Notes under the pieces: generated by a model
Databases searched by the model: none
The model's input: the letters and a program-made list of their open reading frames with translations, nothing else
What the model was told of the DNA's origin: nothing
Part shown: one piece after another, positions 1 through 10,307 of the stretch
Numbering within the stretch: the stretch's first letter is position 1
Layout of the letters: each line of letters starts with the position of its first letter
Source of the DNA: Candidatus Kapaibacterium sp.
GTDB taxonomy: Bacteria > Bacteroidota > Ignavibacteria > Kapaibacteriales > UBA2268
Reading direction: 5' to 3'
DNA: 64,000 bases
NCBI GenBank assembly: GCA_937927515.1
Contig: CALBDO010000002.1
Coordinates: 139,001 to 203,000, forward strand
Program-made: the position numbers and the translations under genes

Positions 1-715
1 ACCTACCTTCGCCACCGCCATTTGGATGGTCGATGGGATTCATTGCCATACCACGAGTTTGTGGGCGAATTCCAAGCCAACGCGAACGACCTGCTTTCCC
101 AAGCATAATATTCTCGTGGTCCGGGTTACTTACTCGTCCGATTGTTGCATAACAAGTATTTAAAATGTTTCGAATCTCGCCAGATGGCATTTTTACCTGA
201 GCATATTTCTCGTCCAATCCCACAAGTTGCGCAAACACACCAGCAGAGCGGGCAATTTGCCCACCTTTCCCAGGCTTCAATTCGATGTTGTGTATGAACA
301 TACCGATTGGTATATTCTTTAGAGGCAAAGCGTTACCATCTTTGTAATCAGCATCAGGCCCAGCTTTTAATTTATCTCCCACTTTTAAGCCATCGGGAGC
401 TAGAATGTATCTATACTCACCATCTTCATATTTCAAGAGCGCAATACGAGCACTCCTATTTGGGTCGTATTCTATAGTCTCTACCGTGGCAAATATACCT
501 CGTTTGTCTCGCTTAAAATCAATAATGCGATAACGTCTTTTATGTCGGCCTCCTCTATGACGCGAGGTGATTCGCCCAGTATTATTTCGTCCTCCGGTTC
601 TTTTCAAGGAAACAACCAGGGGTTCGAATGGTCTTTCCGTTGTAATCTCTTCAAATGTAGAGACTGAATAAAATCTTGTTCCTGGAGTTATTGGCTTTAA
701 AACTCTAATACCCAT
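1..715 (-). CDS. rplB: 50S ribosomal protein L2, C-terminus cut by window edge
   Basis: Large-subunit protein that supports the peptidyl-transferase centre by binding 23S rRNA. Reading leftward from the ATG at 715, 238 residues are visible: the N-terminal oligonucleotide-binding part, then the SH3-like domain, and the L2 signature HPNGGGEGR exactly at the window edge. L2 proteins are usually about 275 residues, so roughly 35-40 C-terminal residues lie outside the window. The gene is the last visible member of the ribosomal operon, 13 bases after the rplW stop. No anomaly is seen in the visible part. Confidence 0.97.
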   Translation of the reverse strand, partial: MGIRVLKPITPGTRFYSVSTFEEITTERPFEPLVVSLKRTGGRNNTGRITSRHRGGRHKRRYRIIDFKRDKRGIFATVETIEYDPNRSARIALLKYEDGEYRYILAPDGLKVGDKLKAGPDADYKDGNALPLKNIPIGMFIHNIELKPGKGGQIARSAGVFAQLVGLDEKYAQVKMPSGEIRNILNTCYATIGRVSNPDHENIMLGKAGRSRWLGIRPQTRGMAMNPIDHPNGGGEGR

Positions 716-728
716 CTTTACACCTTAA

Positions 729-1025
729 TTAAGTTTCTGCCCCAGATACCAATTCTATTGAATATCCTTCTTGCAATGTCACATAAGCTTTTTTGCGCTG
801 AGGAGTTTTCCCATAGTTAAAACCACGTCTAGTAAATCTCCTCTTTACTTTTCCCTTTAATCTAACTGTTCGAACAGATTCAACCTTAACATCAAACATT
901 TTCTCCACAGCTTGTTTAATTTGAATTTTATTCGCTTCGACGTCGACTTCGAAAACATACTGCCTTTGTTCCCCCAACTTCATCGCTTTCTCTGTAATAA
1001 TCGGTTTCTTAATTATTTCTATCAT
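729..1025 (-). CDS. rplW: 50S ribosomal protein L23
   Basis: Binds 23S rRNA domain III near the polypeptide exit tunnel and forms part of the docking site for trigger factor and SRP. The protein starts MIEIIKKPIITEKAM and is 98 residues, normal for the family. I chose the ATG at 1025 because a GAGGAG Shine-Dalgarno lies at 1032-1037. A longer reading from the TTG at 1043 would overlap the rplD stop and place this Shine-Dalgarno inside the gene. The C-terminal half carries the basic loop typical of L23. Co-transcribed between rplD and rplB. Confidence 0.96.
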   Translation of the reverse strand: MIEIIKKPIITEKAMKLGEQRQYVFEVDVEANKIQIKQAVEKMFDVKVESVRTVRLKGKVKRRFTRRGFNYGKTPQRKKAYVTLQEGYSIELVSGAET

Positions 1026-1039
1026 TTTCAACTCCTCAA

Positions 1040-1666
1040 TCAATTACTAAAAGTGGACTGAATCTGCTCGAGAGCGCTCTTGAAAATCAACAACTTTTTG
1101 TTTGCCAAAATATGGTATGTAGATACTTTTGTAGCTTCGAGAACAGAGACACCATCGATATTTCTTGCGGAGAGATACAGCGTATTAGTATTATTTGGCA
1201 ACAGGACAAGTGTTTTCTCGCCCTCAATTTTCAAATTTTTAAGTACCTGGTAAAATTCTTTGGTCTTGGGTTTTTCGATTTGAAAGTCTTCGACAACGAG
1301 AATATTACCTTCGTGCAATCGCAGGGAAAGGGCACTTTTGCGAGCGAGAGCCTTCAATTTTTTATTTATTTTCATAAAATAGTCACGAGGCTTTGGTCCA
1401 TGAATAGTACCGCCATGAACCCAAAGTGGCGAGCGAATGGAGCCAGCACGAGCTGTACCACGTCCTTTTTGTCTCCAGGGTTTCTTCCCACCGCCACGCA
1501 CTTCGGAGCGAACTTTGGTTTTATGCGTACCTTGTCTTTGGTTAGCGAGGTACGCCACGACAGCCATGTGCATTGCGTGTTCGTGCGGTTCAATAGCAAA
1601 GATATCGTCACGAACTTCAATTTGACCTATAACTTGACCTTCTTTGGAATAAACGTCTACCAACAT
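1040..1666 (-). CDS. rplD: 50S ribosomal protein L4
   Basis: Early-assembly 23S rRNA-binding protein whose long internal loop lines the exit tunnel. The 208-residue product has the L4 loop signature KTRSEVRGGGKKPWRQKGRG near residues 50-70, followed by the GSIRSPLWVHGG segment, and the usual alpha/beta C-terminal domain. In some bacteria L4 also represses its own operon; no leader for that is visible here, because the gene is internal to the operon. It starts 7 bases after rplC and stops just before rplW. Confidence 0.97.
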   Translation of the reverse strand: MLVDVYSKEGQVIGQIEVRDDIFAIEPHEHAMHMAVVAYLANQRQGTHKTKVRSEVRGGGKKPWRQKGRGTARAGSIRSPLWVHGGTIHGPKPRDYFMKINKKLKALARKSALSLRLHEGNILVVEDFQIEKPKTKEFYQVLKNLKIEGEKTLVLLPNNTNTLYLSARNIDGVSVLEATKVSTYHILANKKLLIFKSALEQIQSTFSN

Positions 1667-1673
1667 TTTTTGC

Positions 1674-2300
1674 CTACAACTTAACTATTTCCAACAATCC
1701 ATTAATATGTCCAGGCACACTACCTTTGACGAGCAATAAATTTTCCTCTGGAATAACATCGACAACTTCCAAATTTCGAATGGTAGTTCTTTTACCGCCC
1801 ATTCTACCAGCCATACGCATTCCTTTGAAAACACGAGAAGGGAACGAAGAAGAACCTATCGAACCAGGAGCTCTCACACGGTCCGATTGCCCATGTGTTG
1901 TCATACCTACGCCTCCAAAATGGTGCCTTTTTACTACTCCTTGAAATCCACGGCCTTTGCTCTTTCCAGATATCTTTATTTTATCGCCTTTTTTAAACAA
2001 ATCTCCAACCTTAAGTACATCGCCAGGCTTCAAGCTGGTATCGAGCACTCTAAACTCTTTTAAAAACATTGTTGGTTGCACTCCAGCCTTTTTAAAATGC
2101 CCCATTTCTGGCTTGTTAACCCTCTTTGGAGAGCGAACACCAAAACCAATTTGCACCGCCTCGTAACCATCGCTCTCGATTGTATTAACCTTGACAACGG
2201 GGCAAGGCCCAGCTTCGATAACGGTAACAGGAATCTGCTGACCCTTATCTGTAAAGTAGCTCGTCATACCAACTTTTTTTCCTAATAATGCAGCTCCCAT
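1674..2300 (-). CDS. rplC: 50S ribosomal protein L3
   Basis: Large-subunit assembly initiator whose central extension reaches the peptidyl-transferase centre. The 208-residue product begins MGAALLGKKVGMTSYF. It carries the glutamine-containing loop FGGVGMTTHGQSDRVRAPGS near residues 125-150, a target of PrmB methylation in other bacteria. The start is 8 bases after the rpsJ stop, so translation is probably coupled. Length and motifs are standard. Confidence 0.97.
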   Translation of the reverse strand: MGAALLGKKVGMTSYFTDKGQQIPVTVIEAGPCPVVKVNTIESDGYEAVQIGFGVRSPKRVNKPEMGHFKKAGVQPTMFLKEFRVLDTSLKPGDVLKVGDLFKKGDKIKISGKSKGRGFQGVVKRHHFGGVGMTTHGQSDRVRAPGSIGSSSFPSRVFKGMRMAGRMGGKRTTIRNLEVVDVIPEENLLLVKGSVPGHINGLLEIVKL

Positions 2301-2308
2301 GGTTTCAC

Positions 2309-2620
2309 CTAAACCTTAACTTCAACATCTACACCTGCTGGAAGTTCCAGTTTCATTAGCGCGTCTATTGTTCTTTGAGACGAGCTGTAAATATCAATCA
2401 ATCTCTTATGAACTCTGATTTCAAATTGTTCCCGAGATTTTTTATCTACGTGTGGCGACCTATTTACTGTCACAATCGTTCTCTTAATCGGAAGTGGTAC
2501 TGGACCAGACACTATCGCACCGGTCTGCTTCACAGTTCTAACTATTCTTTCGGCGGATTTATCTATCAGGTAATGGTCGAAAGATTTTAACTTTATCCTT
2601 ATCTTTTGTGTCGCTGCCAC
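2309..2620 (-). CDS. rpsJ: 30S ribosomal protein S10
   Basis: Small-subunit head protein, also the NusE partner of NusB in transcription antitermination. The 103-residue product has the family signature [23 protein letters not shown] in its centre and the C-terminal [11 protein letters not shown] strand. It follows tuf after a 50-base gap and heads the S10 block (S10-L3-L4-L23-L2). This order, directly behind tuf, is common in bacteria that keep the str and S10 operons fused. Confidence 0.97.
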   Translation of the reverse strand: MAATQKIRIKLKSFDHYLIDKSAERIVRTVKQTGAIVSGPVPLPIKRTIVTVNRSPHVDKKSREQFEIRVHKRLIDIYSSSQRTIDALMKLELPAGVDVEVKV

Positions 2621-2670
2621 TTTTTACTCCTAAATTAAACTACTTGCTCGAGAAAGAGCAAAGAATTATC

Positions 2671-3882
2671 CTATTCAATAATTTTTGTTACAACGCCAGC
2701 ACCAACAGTGCGTCCACCTTCGCGGATTGCAAATCGAAGTCCCTCTTCCATAGCGACTGGGGTTATTAGCTCGATTGTAATATTGTCCAAATTATCTCCA
2801 GGCATGACCATATCGACGCCCTCGGGTAATTTGATAACGCCGGTTACGTCTGTTGTTCTAAAATAGAATTGTGGTCTATAACCAGAGAAGAATGGCGTAT
2901 GGCGCCCACCTTCTTCTTTCTTCAAAACATAAACTTGAGCGTTGAATTTAGTATGAGGCGTAATCGTACCTGGTTTAGCAATAACCATACCTCTTTCGAG
3001 CTCATCTTTGTCTATGCCACGAAGCAAAAGCCCAACATTATCGCCAGCAACACCTTCTTCCAATATTTTTCTAAACATTTCTATACCTGTAACAGTGGTT
3101 TTTTTGTGCAATCCGAAACCAACTATTTCAACTTCTTCATTCAATCGAATAATACCTCTTTCAATTCTCCCAGTACCTACGGTACCACGACCAGTTATCG
3201 AAAACACGTCCTCAACTGGCATAAGGAATGGCTTATCAATATCTCTTTGGGGTGTTGGGATAAAGTTATCGACAGCATCCATAAGCTCGTATATCGGTTG
3301 GAGTCTTGGGTCGTTGGCTGTTGCGTTCGGGTCCAATCCAGCTTGCATTGCTTGGAGAGCAGAACCACGAATGATAGGTACATCGTCGCCTGGAAATTCA
3401 TATTTATTTAGCAACTCACGTACTTCCATTTCAATAAGGTCAATTAATTCTGGGTCTGCTATATCTACTTTATTCAAAAACACAACAATGTAGGGCACGT
3501 TTACTTGCCGAGCCAGAAGCACGTGTTCGCGTGTTTGCGGCATAGGCCCATCATCGGCAGCAACAACTAAAATTGCACCATCCATCTGAGCAGCACCAGT
3601 AATCATATTTTTGATGTAGTCTGCGTGACCAGGGCAGTCGACGTGGGCATAGTGCCTCTTCTCGGTTTCATATTCGACGTGAGCAGTATTAATTGTAATA
3701 CCTCGTGCTCTTTCCTCGGGAGCATTGTCAATCGAATCGAATGTACGTGGTTGAGTATTCGTTCCTTTTTTCGCAAGAGCCATTGTGATTGCAGCAGTAA
3801 GCGTAGTCTTACCATGGTCGATATGACCTATGGTGCCAATGTTAATATGAGGCTTCGATCTTACAAATTTTTCTTTTGCCAT
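2671..3882 (-). CDS. tuf: translation elongation factor Tu
   Basis: GTPase that delivers aminoacyl-tRNA to the ribosomal A site. The 403-residue product has the P-loop GHIDHGKT at residues 19-26, the switch II segment DCPGHADY, and the NKVD and GSAL guanine-specificity motifs. The two beta-barrel domains follow in normal length. The ATG at 3882 is preceded by an AAGGAG Shine-Dalgarno. It sits between fusA and rpsJ in the str operon. The protein is complete and no second copy is present in the window. Confidence 0.98.
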   Translation of the reverse strand: MAKEKFVRSKPHINIGTIGHIDHGKTTLTAAITMALAKKGTNTQPRTFDSIDNAPEERARGITINTAHVEYETEKRHYAHVDCPGHADYIKNMITGAAQMDGAILVVAADDGPMPQTREHVLLARQVNVPYIVVFLNKVDIADPELIDLIEMEVRELLNKYEFPGDDVPIIRGSALQAMQAGLDPNATANDPRLQPIYELMDAVDNFIPTPQRDIDKPFLMPVEDVFSITGRGTVGTGRIERGIIRLNEEVEIVGFGLHKKTTVTGIEMFRKILEEGVAGDNVGLLLRGIDKDELERGMVIAKPGTITPHTKFNAQVYVLKKEEGGRHTPFFSGYRPQFYFRTTDVTGVIKLPEGVDMVMPGDNLDNITIELITPVAMEEGLRFAIREGGRTVGAGVVTKIIE

Positions 3883-3947
3883 TATTAAACTCCTTAGTTA
3901 AACCTACATAATTACTATATTTAACATTATCAAATAAAAATTCAATT

Positions 3948-6008
3948 TCACGATGTAAAAGATTTTTGCTCTACAACAGGTTCGTAATGAGAAAACTCCA
4001 TTGTGAAAGAGGCTCTGCCCTGGCTTAGCGACCTAAGGTCTGTTACATAACCAAACATATGCGACAATGGTGCACTGCCTTTGATTATTTGGAAATTGCT
4101 TCTTTGTTCTATAGCTTCGATTTTACCTTTTCTTGCATTGAAGTCTGCAATAATGTCTCCAACATATTCCTCGGGGGAAACAACCTCTACTTTAAAAATT
4201 GGTTCCAAAAGAATTGATTTTGCTTTGCGAAGAGCCTCGCGAACTGCCATTGAAGAAGAAATTTTATATCCCAATTCGGTGTATGTTTCTCTCTCGTAGC
4301 GTCCATCGATAACATCAACACCAACATCGGTGAGAGGATATCCAAGAAATCCAATCTGCAGACCCTCTTTGATTCCCTCTTCAATAGAGTTCCAATATTG
4401 TTTTGGTACATAATTTTCATCAATAAGAAAGTGAATCTGGTTGCCTTTCCCTCGCTCAACTGGTTTTAATTTTAATCTTACATATCCAAAATTGTTCTTA
4501 CCTGCCAATTGCTTGTCGAAAAAGAACTCTTGCTCGACCTCTTGGGCTATTGTTTCACGATATGCAACTTGTGGCTTGCCAATTCGCACTTCAAGGTTAT
4601 GCTCCCGTTTAAGTCTATCGACAAGGATTTCCAGCTGAAGTTCACCAACGCCACTAATAATTATTTCCCCGCTCTCCTCGTCGTTGGTAAATTGAAAAGT
4701 GGGGTCTTCTTCGGCGAATTTTGCAAGGCACTCGATTAATCTTTCTCTATCTTGCTGGGTCTTGGCTTCAATTTTTTGATTTATAACGGGTTCAGCAAAC
4801 GTTATTTTTTCGTATAAAATTTTATGTTTTTCATTGCAAAGTGTATCTCCCGTCTTTGTTGCTCGTAAATCGGGAAGAGCAACTATTTCGCCACTGAATA
4901 CTTCGGGAATTTCCTCCTTTCTATTCGCATACAACCGGAGTATCTTTTGTACTCGCTCTCGTTTACCAGAATTGGAGTTGAAAACAGATTCACCTACTTT
5001 TAAAGTTCCAGAGTAAACTCTTACAAATGTAAGTTTCTTTAAGAATGGGTCCGATAGTATCTTGAAGGCTAATGCGGAGAATGGCTCATCATCACTTGCT
5101 TTTCTATGTATTTTCTTATCGTGGTTATTAAAGTCGTAACCAGAGAAAGTCCCTATATCGGCTGGGGATGGTAGATACTTAATCACTGCGTCGAGCAATG
5201 GCTGTACACCGATGTATTTCTTCGAGGAACCACACAATACGGGCACCAATTTGTTTGAAATTGTTGCTTTACGCAAACCATTTTCAATCTGTTCGACAGA
5301 CAAAGTGCCATACTCTAAGTAATAATTGAGCAACTCATCATCAGTTTCTGCCACAGCATCTACTAATTTTTCCCGCCATTGGTTGGAGATTTCGACCATA
5401 TTTTCTGGTACGTCTGAATAGGTAAACTTAAACCCCTTTGTATCTTCATCAAAGAAAATCGACCTTTGATTAATTAAATCAACTACACCAGCAAAATCAT
5501 CCTCGGCACCGATAGGCAATTGAATCACAGCTGGTTTAGCATTCAGCTTTTCCTTCATCATCGAGACCACACGAAAGAAGTCTGCTCCTAAACGGTCCAT
5601 CTTATTAACATAAGCGATACGAGGAACATTGTACATTTCTGCTTGGTGCCAGACAGTTTCGGATTGTGGTTCAACTCCACCAACAGCACAAAAAATTGCA
5701 ATGGCTCCATCGAGTACTCGCAGCGAACGCTGGACTTCGGCGGTGAAATCCACGTGCCCAGGTGTATCAATTAAATTAATCTGATGGTCCAGCCAATAGA
5801 AAGTAGTAGCGGCAGAGGTGATTGTTATTCCACGCTCTTTTTCCTGCTCCATATAATCCATAAAGGCAGTACCATCGTCGACCTCACCGGGTCGATGTAA
5901 GAATCCTGTGTAGAACAAAAATCTCTCTGTAGTGGTTGTTTTCCCCGCATCAATGTGAGCCATAATTCCAATATTTCTAACTTTCTCTATTTGAGTTTTG
6001 CGGGGCAT
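3948..6008 (-). CDS. fusA: translation elongation factor G
   Basis: GTPase that drives translocation and, with RRF, ribosome recycling. The 686-residue product has the P-loop [14 protein letters not shown] near residues 17-30, DTPGHVDF in switch II, and NKMDRLGAD as the guanine-binding motif. The full set of EF-G domains runs to a C-terminal segment ending in SHYEPV. Location in the str operon between rpsG and tuf marks it as the housekeeping copy. No strong Shine-Dalgarno is visible before its ATG, and a 44-base gap separates it from rpsG. Confidence 0.98.
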   Translation of the reverse strand: MPRKTQIEKVRNIGIMAHIDAGKTTTTERFLFYTGFLHRPGEVDDGTAFMDYMEQEKERGITITSAATTFYWLDHQINLIDTPGHVDFTAEVQRSLRVLDGAIAIFCAVGGVEPQSETVWHQAEMYNVPRIAYVNKMDRLGADFFRVVSMMKEKLNAKPAVIQLPIGAEDDFAGVVDLINQRSIFFDEDTKGFKFTYSDVPENMVEISNQWREKLVDAVAETDDELLNYYLEYGTLSVEQIENGLRKATISNKLVPVLCGSSKKYIGVQPLLDAVIKYLPSPADIGTFSGYDFNNHDKKIHRKASDDEPFSALAFKILSDPFLKKLTFVRVYSGTLKVGESVFNSNSGKRERVQKILRLYANRKEEIPEVFSGEIVALPDLRATKTGDTLCNEKHKILYEKITFAEPVINQKIEAKTQQDRERLIECLAKFAEEDPTFQFTNDEESGEIIISGVGELQLEILVDRLKREHNLEVRIGKPQVAYRETIAQEVEQEFFFDKQLAGKNNFGYVRLKLKPVERGKGNQIHFLIDENYVPKQYWNSIEEGIKEGLQIGFLGYPLTDVGVDVIDGRYERETYTELGYKISSSMAVREALRKAKSILLEPIFKVEVVSPEEYVGDIIADFNARKGKIEAIEQRSNFQIIKGSAPLSHMFGYVTDLRSLSQGRASFTMEFSHYEPVVEQKSFTS

Positions 6009-6052
6009 AACACACTACCAGCACATCAATTGACAAAGAACAAACATAATCA

Positions 6053-6520
6053 TTACCATTTGAAATGCGCAAAAGCTTTGTTAGCTTCTGCCATTCGGTG
6101 CGTATCTTCGCGCTTCTTGACAGAGGCACCTTCACCGTTGGCTGCAGCGATAATTTCAGAGGCTAAACGCGCGCTCATGGTTTTGTCTTTTCTTTGCTTG
6201 GCAAACATTCTCAACCACCTTAATGCAAGCGAAATTCTTCTATCCTCGCGAACTTCCACTGGTACTTGATAATTGGCTCCACCTATTCGACGACTACGGA
6301 CTTCGACGAGTGGAGCAACATTAGAAACAGCCTTTCGGAATACATCCAGTGGGTTTTGCTTTGTTTTCTGAGCTATGATTTCCAAAGCACCGTAGACTAT
6401 CTTTCGTGCCAGACTCTTTTTGCCTTTGCGCAACACTGTATTTACCATTCTCGCAACTAGAATGTCGTTAAACTTTGGGTCTGGCTGTATTGGTCTTTTC
6501 TCTGCTCTTTTCTTCCTCAT
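6053..6520 (-). CDS. rpsG: 30S ribosomal protein S7
   Basis: Primary binder of the 3' major domain of 16S rRNA, at the decoding-site exit. The 155-residue product begins [19 protein letters not shown] and has the signature [18 protein letters not shown], a helical core, and the C-terminal [13 protein letters not shown]. It lies 14 bases after rpsL. In enterobacteria S7 autoregulates the str operon; whether that applies here cannot be read from the sequence. Confidence 0.97.
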   Translation of the reverse strand: MRKKRAEKRPIQPDPKFNDILVARMVNTVLRKGKKSLARKIVYGALEIIAQKTKQNPLDVFRKAVSNVAPLVEVRSRRIGGANYQVPVEVREDRRISLALRWLRMFAKQRKDKTMSARLASEIIAAANGEGASVKKREDTHRMAEANKAFAHFKW

Positions 6521-6534
6521 AATATTTCAACTAA

Positions 6535-6921
6535 TTATTTAGCAACTGCTTGTTTAGGTCGTTTTGTTCCATATTTGGAGCGTCCTTGCTTTCTTCCATC
6601 TACACCTTGAGTATCTGCAACACCGCGAACTATGTGATATCTAACCCCAGGTAAATCCTTGACACGTCCTCCTCTTACATACACAATTGAGTGCTCTTGT
6701 AAATTGTGGCCCTCCCCCGGTATATATGCAATAACCTCGTATCCAGAACTTAATCGCACTTTAGCAACTTTTCGCAATGCTGAATTGGGTTTTTTCGGCG
6801 TAGTTGTGTATACACGGGTACACACTCCTCGCCTCTGAGGACAACTTTTCAGAGCGGGGGATTTGCTCTTCTTTCTCAGATTTCTTCTCGGCTTTCGTAT
6901 AAGCTGACTTATCGTTGGCAC
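6535..6921 (-). CDS. rpsL: 30S ribosomal protein S12
   Basis: Decoding-centre protein that checks codon-anticodon pairing. The 128-residue product contains the streptomycin-site loop [18 protein letters not shown] with the lysine of sensitive strains, and the [28 protein letters not shown] block. The start is a GTG at 6921, backed by an AGGAG Shine-Dalgarno at about 6929-6935. First gene of the str/S10 operon; an AT-rich promoter region of nearly 300 bases lies upstream. Confidence 0.97.
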   Translation of the reverse strand: MPTISQLIRKPRRNLRKKSKSPALKSCPQRRGVCTRVYTTTPKKPNSALRKVAKVRLSSGYEVIAYIPGEGHNLQEHSIVYVRGGRVKDLPGVRYHIVRGVADTQGVDGRKQGRSKYGTKRPKQAVAK

Positions 6922-7219
6922 CCAACAACTCCTAAACTTTAAACAAAAAATAATTTAAAGAGACTACAAAATTACAAAAAAAATTAATTCACAAAATTTT
7001 TTTTGAACTTTTTTCAAAAATTTTCTTAATAAATTTCTAACATTATAAATCTTTTCTTGATTTCCAAATTACTTAACTCTATTATCTAAATATTCTTCAA
7101 AAAGGCACAGAAAAGCTTTATTTTTCATCGTACTTTGGGACAAATAATTAACTTTCAATTACAATTTTCTAACAAAATTTATTCACAATCGTCTAAAGTG
7201 TTTTTTGAAAAAATTTCCA
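6922..7219. promoter_or_regulatory. AT-rich divergent promoter region, rpsL operon / msrA
   Basis: This 298-base gap separates the leftward ribosomal operon from rightward msrA and must carry promoters for both. It is extremely AT-rich. A TATAAT hexamer on the minus strand lies at 7042-7047, but no convincing -35 partner stands at the right distance. I see no hairpin with a T-run, no riboswitch-like folding and no credible small ORF. The assignment rests on position only. Confidence 0.45.
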
Positions 7220-7708
7220 ATGAGCAGCATGGAAAATGCCTATTTTGCTGGCGGTTGTTTTTGGGGAGTAGAGCATCTATTCAAAAAACTTCCAGGAGTT
7301 GTTTCCACAACTGTTGGTTATTCTGGTGGACATACGGAAAATCCCACATACGAGGAAGTTTGCAAAGGGGACACTGGCCATGCCGAAACAGTTGAAGTTG
7401 TATTCGACCCAGAGAAGATTTCCTTCCGCGAATTAGCCAAGTATTTTTTTGAAATACACGACCCCACTCAACTAAATCGACAAGGTCCAGATATTGGCAA
7501 CCAGTACCGCTCTGCAATCTTCTTTACCAATGAATCACAGAGAACAATTGCAAAAGAACTGGTCCAAATTCTAAAAGACAAGGGCTACGATGTAAAAACA
7601 GAAATCCTACCATTTAGGAAATTTTGGAAAGCAGAGGACTACCATCAAGACTATTACTCGAAAACTGGTGGGGTGCCCTATTGTCATTTTTACCAAAAGA
7701 GATTTTAA
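7220..7708 (+). CDS. msrA: peptide methionine-S-sulfoxide reductase MsrA
   Basis: Reduces the S-epimer of methionine sulfoxide in proteins and free methionine, using thioredoxin. From the ATG at 7220 the product is 162 residues with the catalytic GCFWG motif at 12-16 (nucleophile Cys13), the GYSGGH and GHAE segments, and HDPTQLNRQGPDIGNQYRS. A second cysteine near the C-terminus (PYCHFY) is a likely resolving cysteine. The ATG at 7229 is an equally possible start, and a TTG at 7205 extends the frame; no Shine-Dalgarno decides. It overlaps the next, convergent gene by 4 bases. Confidence 0.95.
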   Translation: MSSMENAYFAGGCFWGVEHLFKKLPGVVSTTVGYSGGHTENPTYEEVCKGDTGHAETVEVVFDPEKISFRELAKYFFEIHDPTQLNRQGPDIGNQYRSAIFFTNESQRTIAKELVQILKDKGYDVKTEILPFRKFWKAEDYHQDYYSKTGGVPYCHFYQKRF

Positions 7709-8391
7709 TCTTCACGAAACAGGCGAAGAATATATGCATTTTCATTAAGCCATTTTTCCTTTTCCAAATAGTTTGGTGAATATTTCGCTACAAAATATTT
7801 GAACTGTCTCGAGTGATTTTTGTACACAAGATGAGCCAACTCGTGTATTACAATATGAGCAATAATTTCCCTCGGAAGCAAAACCAATCTCCAGTTCAAA
7901 TTAATAACACCATTTTTACCGCAGGAACCCCACAACCTCTTAGCATTTTTCAACCGAAATCCATTGTAATGCAGGTTCATCACTTCCGCCCAATGGTCAA
8001 GCTCTATTTTTAGGATTTCGCTTGCTTTAACAAGATAAAATTGCATGAGCTTTCGTCTTAAAGTAGTTTTATCCCCAAAGGGTAAGTAAAAAATCTTTTT
8101 CTCGGCATCGATAAGAATTTCATTTTTATTATGTAAAACTATTGAGTAATTTTCACCCAAATAAAGAAGAGTGTCGCCTTCTTTTAAATTCAGATTATTT
8201 ATTTTTTTGTTGTTTTGAAGGACAAATTGACGAGTTCGAACAATCCAATTGAATTTTTTCTGCACAATTTTCTTGATTTCATCCTCCGAGGCATAATATG
8301 GGGCAATCACTATTAAATCCCCATTGTTATCTATTCGAAGACAAATACTTTTCCTGTTGGTGATAATTAACTCTTTAATGACGATTTCCAT
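7705..8391 (-). CDS. YgjP-type (DUF45) zinc metalloprotease family protein
   Basis: Member of the SprT/WSS1-like metallopeptidase group often named M48 or DUF45. The substrate in bacteria is not established; homologues neighbour restriction or housekeeping genes. The 228-residue product has the family motif RLWGSCGK at 152-159, the zinc-binding HELAH at 183-187, and the downstream histidine in NHS at 192-194 as third ligand. I use the ATG at 8391 because the longer reading from 8475 overlaps the glmS 3' end. It sits 37 bases behind glmS and may be transcribed with it. Function beyond a metal-dependent hydrolase is unknown. Confidence 0.85.
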   Translation of the reverse strand: MEIVIKELIITNRKSICLRIDNNGDLIVIAPYYASEDEIKKIVQKKFNWIVRTRQFVLQNNKKINNLNLKEGDTLLYLGENYSIVLHNKNEILIDAEKKIFYLPFGDKTTLRRKLMQFYLVKASEILKIELDHWAEVMNLHYNGFRLKNAKRLWGSCGKNGVINLNWRLVLLPREIIAHIVIHELAHLVYKNHSRQFKYFVAKYSPNYLEKEKWLNENAYILRLFRED

Positions 8392-8428
8392 AGAACAAAG
8401 CAGAGGTTGAACAATTTCAACAAGGATT

Positions 8429-10261
8429 TTATTCAACAGTAACGCTTTTTGCCAGATTTCTTGGCTGGTCGACATTGTATCCCAGCTCTACTGCAATGTA
8501 ATAAGCAAGCAATTGCAAAGGTATTACGGAAAGAATTGGTGTCAACATAGGTAATGTTTCTGGTATGTAAAACACTTTTTCGGCATATTTTTTAATTCTC
8601 TCATCTTTTTCAGTTGCAATCACTATGACTCGGCCTTTGCGAGAGCGAACTTCTTCGATGTTTGAAATAACTTTGTCGTAGATTTCATCTTTGGGTGCAA
8701 TAAAAACAACAGGCATATTCTCATCAATCAATGCAATTGGTCCGTGTTTCATTTCTGCAGAGGGGTAGCCCTCGGCGTGTATGTATGTAACTTCCTTCAT
8801 TTTTAAAGCACCTTCCAATGCGACCGGGAAGTTGTAGCCTCTACCTAAGTAGAGAAAATTACGAGAATACGAAAATTCCTTTGCAATCGCCTTAATTTGG
8901 TCTGCTCGTTCTAATATCTGCTCGACTTTCGAGGGCAATTCAGAAATCCCACGAGCAATCTGAATACCATCAAGCTTCGACAAGTTTCGCATTCGCCCGA
9001 GAAGCAATGACAATAGAGAAAGAACAACTAATTGTGATGTAAAAGCCTTTGTAGAGGCAACTCCAATCTCTGGTCCAGCATGGATATATACTCCAGCGTC
9101 GGTGGCTCTCGCTATCGAACTACCGACTACGTTGACAATCCCAAGGACAGTAGCACCCTTTTGCTTTGCTTCTTGAACAGCAGCCAAAGTATCAGCGGTT
9201 TCGCCGCTTTGAGATATCGCTATCACGATATCGTTCTTCCTTATAATAGGATTTCTATATCTAAATTCAGAAGCATATTCGACTTCGACCGGTATTCCAC
9301 ACAAGTTTTCAATTAAGTACTCACCAACCAAGGCAGCGTGCCATGAAGTCCCACATGCTGTAAGAATAAACCTATCCACATTTCGAAGATTATCGAACAC
9401 TGGCAATAACCCACCCAGACGTGCATTACCATCATCGACAAGAAGACGACCACGGCAAGCATCCCGAATTGTTTGGGGTTGCTCGAAAATCTCTTTCAAC
9501 ATAAAGTGCTCGTATCCACCTTTCTCTATTTTGCTTAGGTCGAAATCTACAAGATGTATGATGGAGTTGGTTAATCTATTATCAATGGTTTTAGTACTAT
9601 AACTTTCCCGATTTAAGGTAACCATTTCATTATCGTCGAGGTAAATTACCTGACGAGTATATTGAATAATCGCAGCTGCATCGGAGGCTACGATGTATTC
9701 GTCTTCGCCTATACCAACAATCATTGGACTTCCACGACGAGCTGCGACAATTTTATCTGGTTCTTTCGCCGATAGGATTGCAACACCGAAGGTGCCTTGA
9801 ACTTCGGAAAGAGCTGCTCTAATGGCTTCTTCCAAATCTTGCGTTTTGTCGTAAAAATAGCCAATTAAAACTGCAAGTACCTCTGTATCCGTTTCGGAAA
9901 CAAAATGAAAACCTTTGGCAAGCAACATTTGCTTCAAAGAGTGATAATTCTCTATGATACCATTATGAACAATTGAGATGGTATTTGAATTATCCGTGTG
10001 GGGATGCGCGTTAATATCGTTTGGCTCTCCGTGGGTTGCCCATCGCGTGTGGGCAATACCAACAGAGCAATTTATTTGTTTCTTTTCAAGCAATTTCACC
10101 AATTCAGCGACTTTGCCTTTCCTTTTAAAGGTCAGTAAAGTACCATTTTCAATTACGGAGAGACCAGCAGAATCGTACCCACGATACTCCAGCCTTTGTA
10201 GTCCATTCAACAAAACCTTTACTGCATCCCTTTTACCGATGTAACCTACTATTCCACACAT
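8429..10261 (-). CDS. glmS: glutamine--fructose-6-phosphate aminotransferase (isomerizing)
   Basis: Makes glucosamine-6-phosphate from fructose-6-phosphate and glutamine, the entry to peptidoglycan and LPS amino sugars. The 610-residue product begins MCGIVGYIG, so Cys2 is the N-terminal glutaminase nucleophile. The Ntn domain carries HTRWATHGEPNDINAHPH. Two SIS isomerase domains follow, with ISQSGETADTLAA and the terminal PRNLAKSVTVE. Length is typical. No glmS ribozyme is recognisable in the short 45-base upstream gap. It is divergent from comEC. Confidence 0.98.
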   Translation of the reverse strand: MCGIVGYIGKRDAVKVLLNGLQRLEYRGYDSAGLSVIENGTLLTFKRKGKVAELVKLLEKKQINCSVGIAHTRWATHGEPNDINAHPHTDNSNTISIVHNGIIENYHSLKQMLLAKGFHFVSETDTEVLAVLIGYFYDKTQDLEEAIRAALSEVQGTFGVAILSAKEPDKIVAARRGSPMIVGIGEDEYIVASDAAAIIQYTRQVIYLDDNEMVTLNRESYSTKTIDNRLTNSIIHLVDFDLSKIEKGGYEHFMLKEIFEQPQTIRDACRGRLLVDDGNARLGGLLPVFDNLRNVDRFILTACGTSWHAALVGEYLIENLCGIPVEVEYASEFRYRNPIIRKNDIVIAISQSGETADTLAAVQEAKQKGATVLGIVNVVGSSIARATDAGVYIHAGPEIGVASTKAFTSQLVVLSLLSLLLGRMRNLSKLDGIQIARGISELPSKVEQILERADQIKAIAKEFSYSRNFLYLGRGYNFPVALEGALKMKEVTYIHAEGYPSAEMKHGPIALIDENMPVVFIAPKDEIYDKVISNIEEVRSRKGRVIVIATEKDERIKKYAEKVFYIPETLPMLTPILSVIPLQLLAYYIAVELGYNVDQPRNLAKSVTVE

Positions 10262-10291
10262 TCTTTGAAAATTTTGTAATTTGGTTTTGAG

Positions 10292-10307
10292 TTAATTTGC
10301 AAATTAA
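10292..10307. repeat. perfect 16-base palindrome between glmS and comEC
   Basis: The sequence TTAATTTGCAAATTAA is a perfect dyad that fills the centre of the 45-base gap between divergent glmS and comEC, and its last base is the first base of the comEC ATG. It could be an operator for a dimeric regulator or overlapping promoter elements. In such AT-rich DNA it may also be chance. Confidence 0.35.

Noticed and set aside
1112-1684. 190-residue open frame on the plus strand across rplD
   Set aside because: It is antisense to L4, whose protein is fully conserved; the frame's protein has no domain sense and is a mirror of codon bias.
2869-3493. Two long open frames opposite tuf
   Set aside because: Both lie fully inside EF-Tu on the other strand. 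Highly conserved genes with biased codons produce such shadows.
6922-7219. Small RNA or riboswitch in the rpsL-msrA gap
   Set aside because: The region is nearly all A/T with no stable stem or conserved motif that I can identify.
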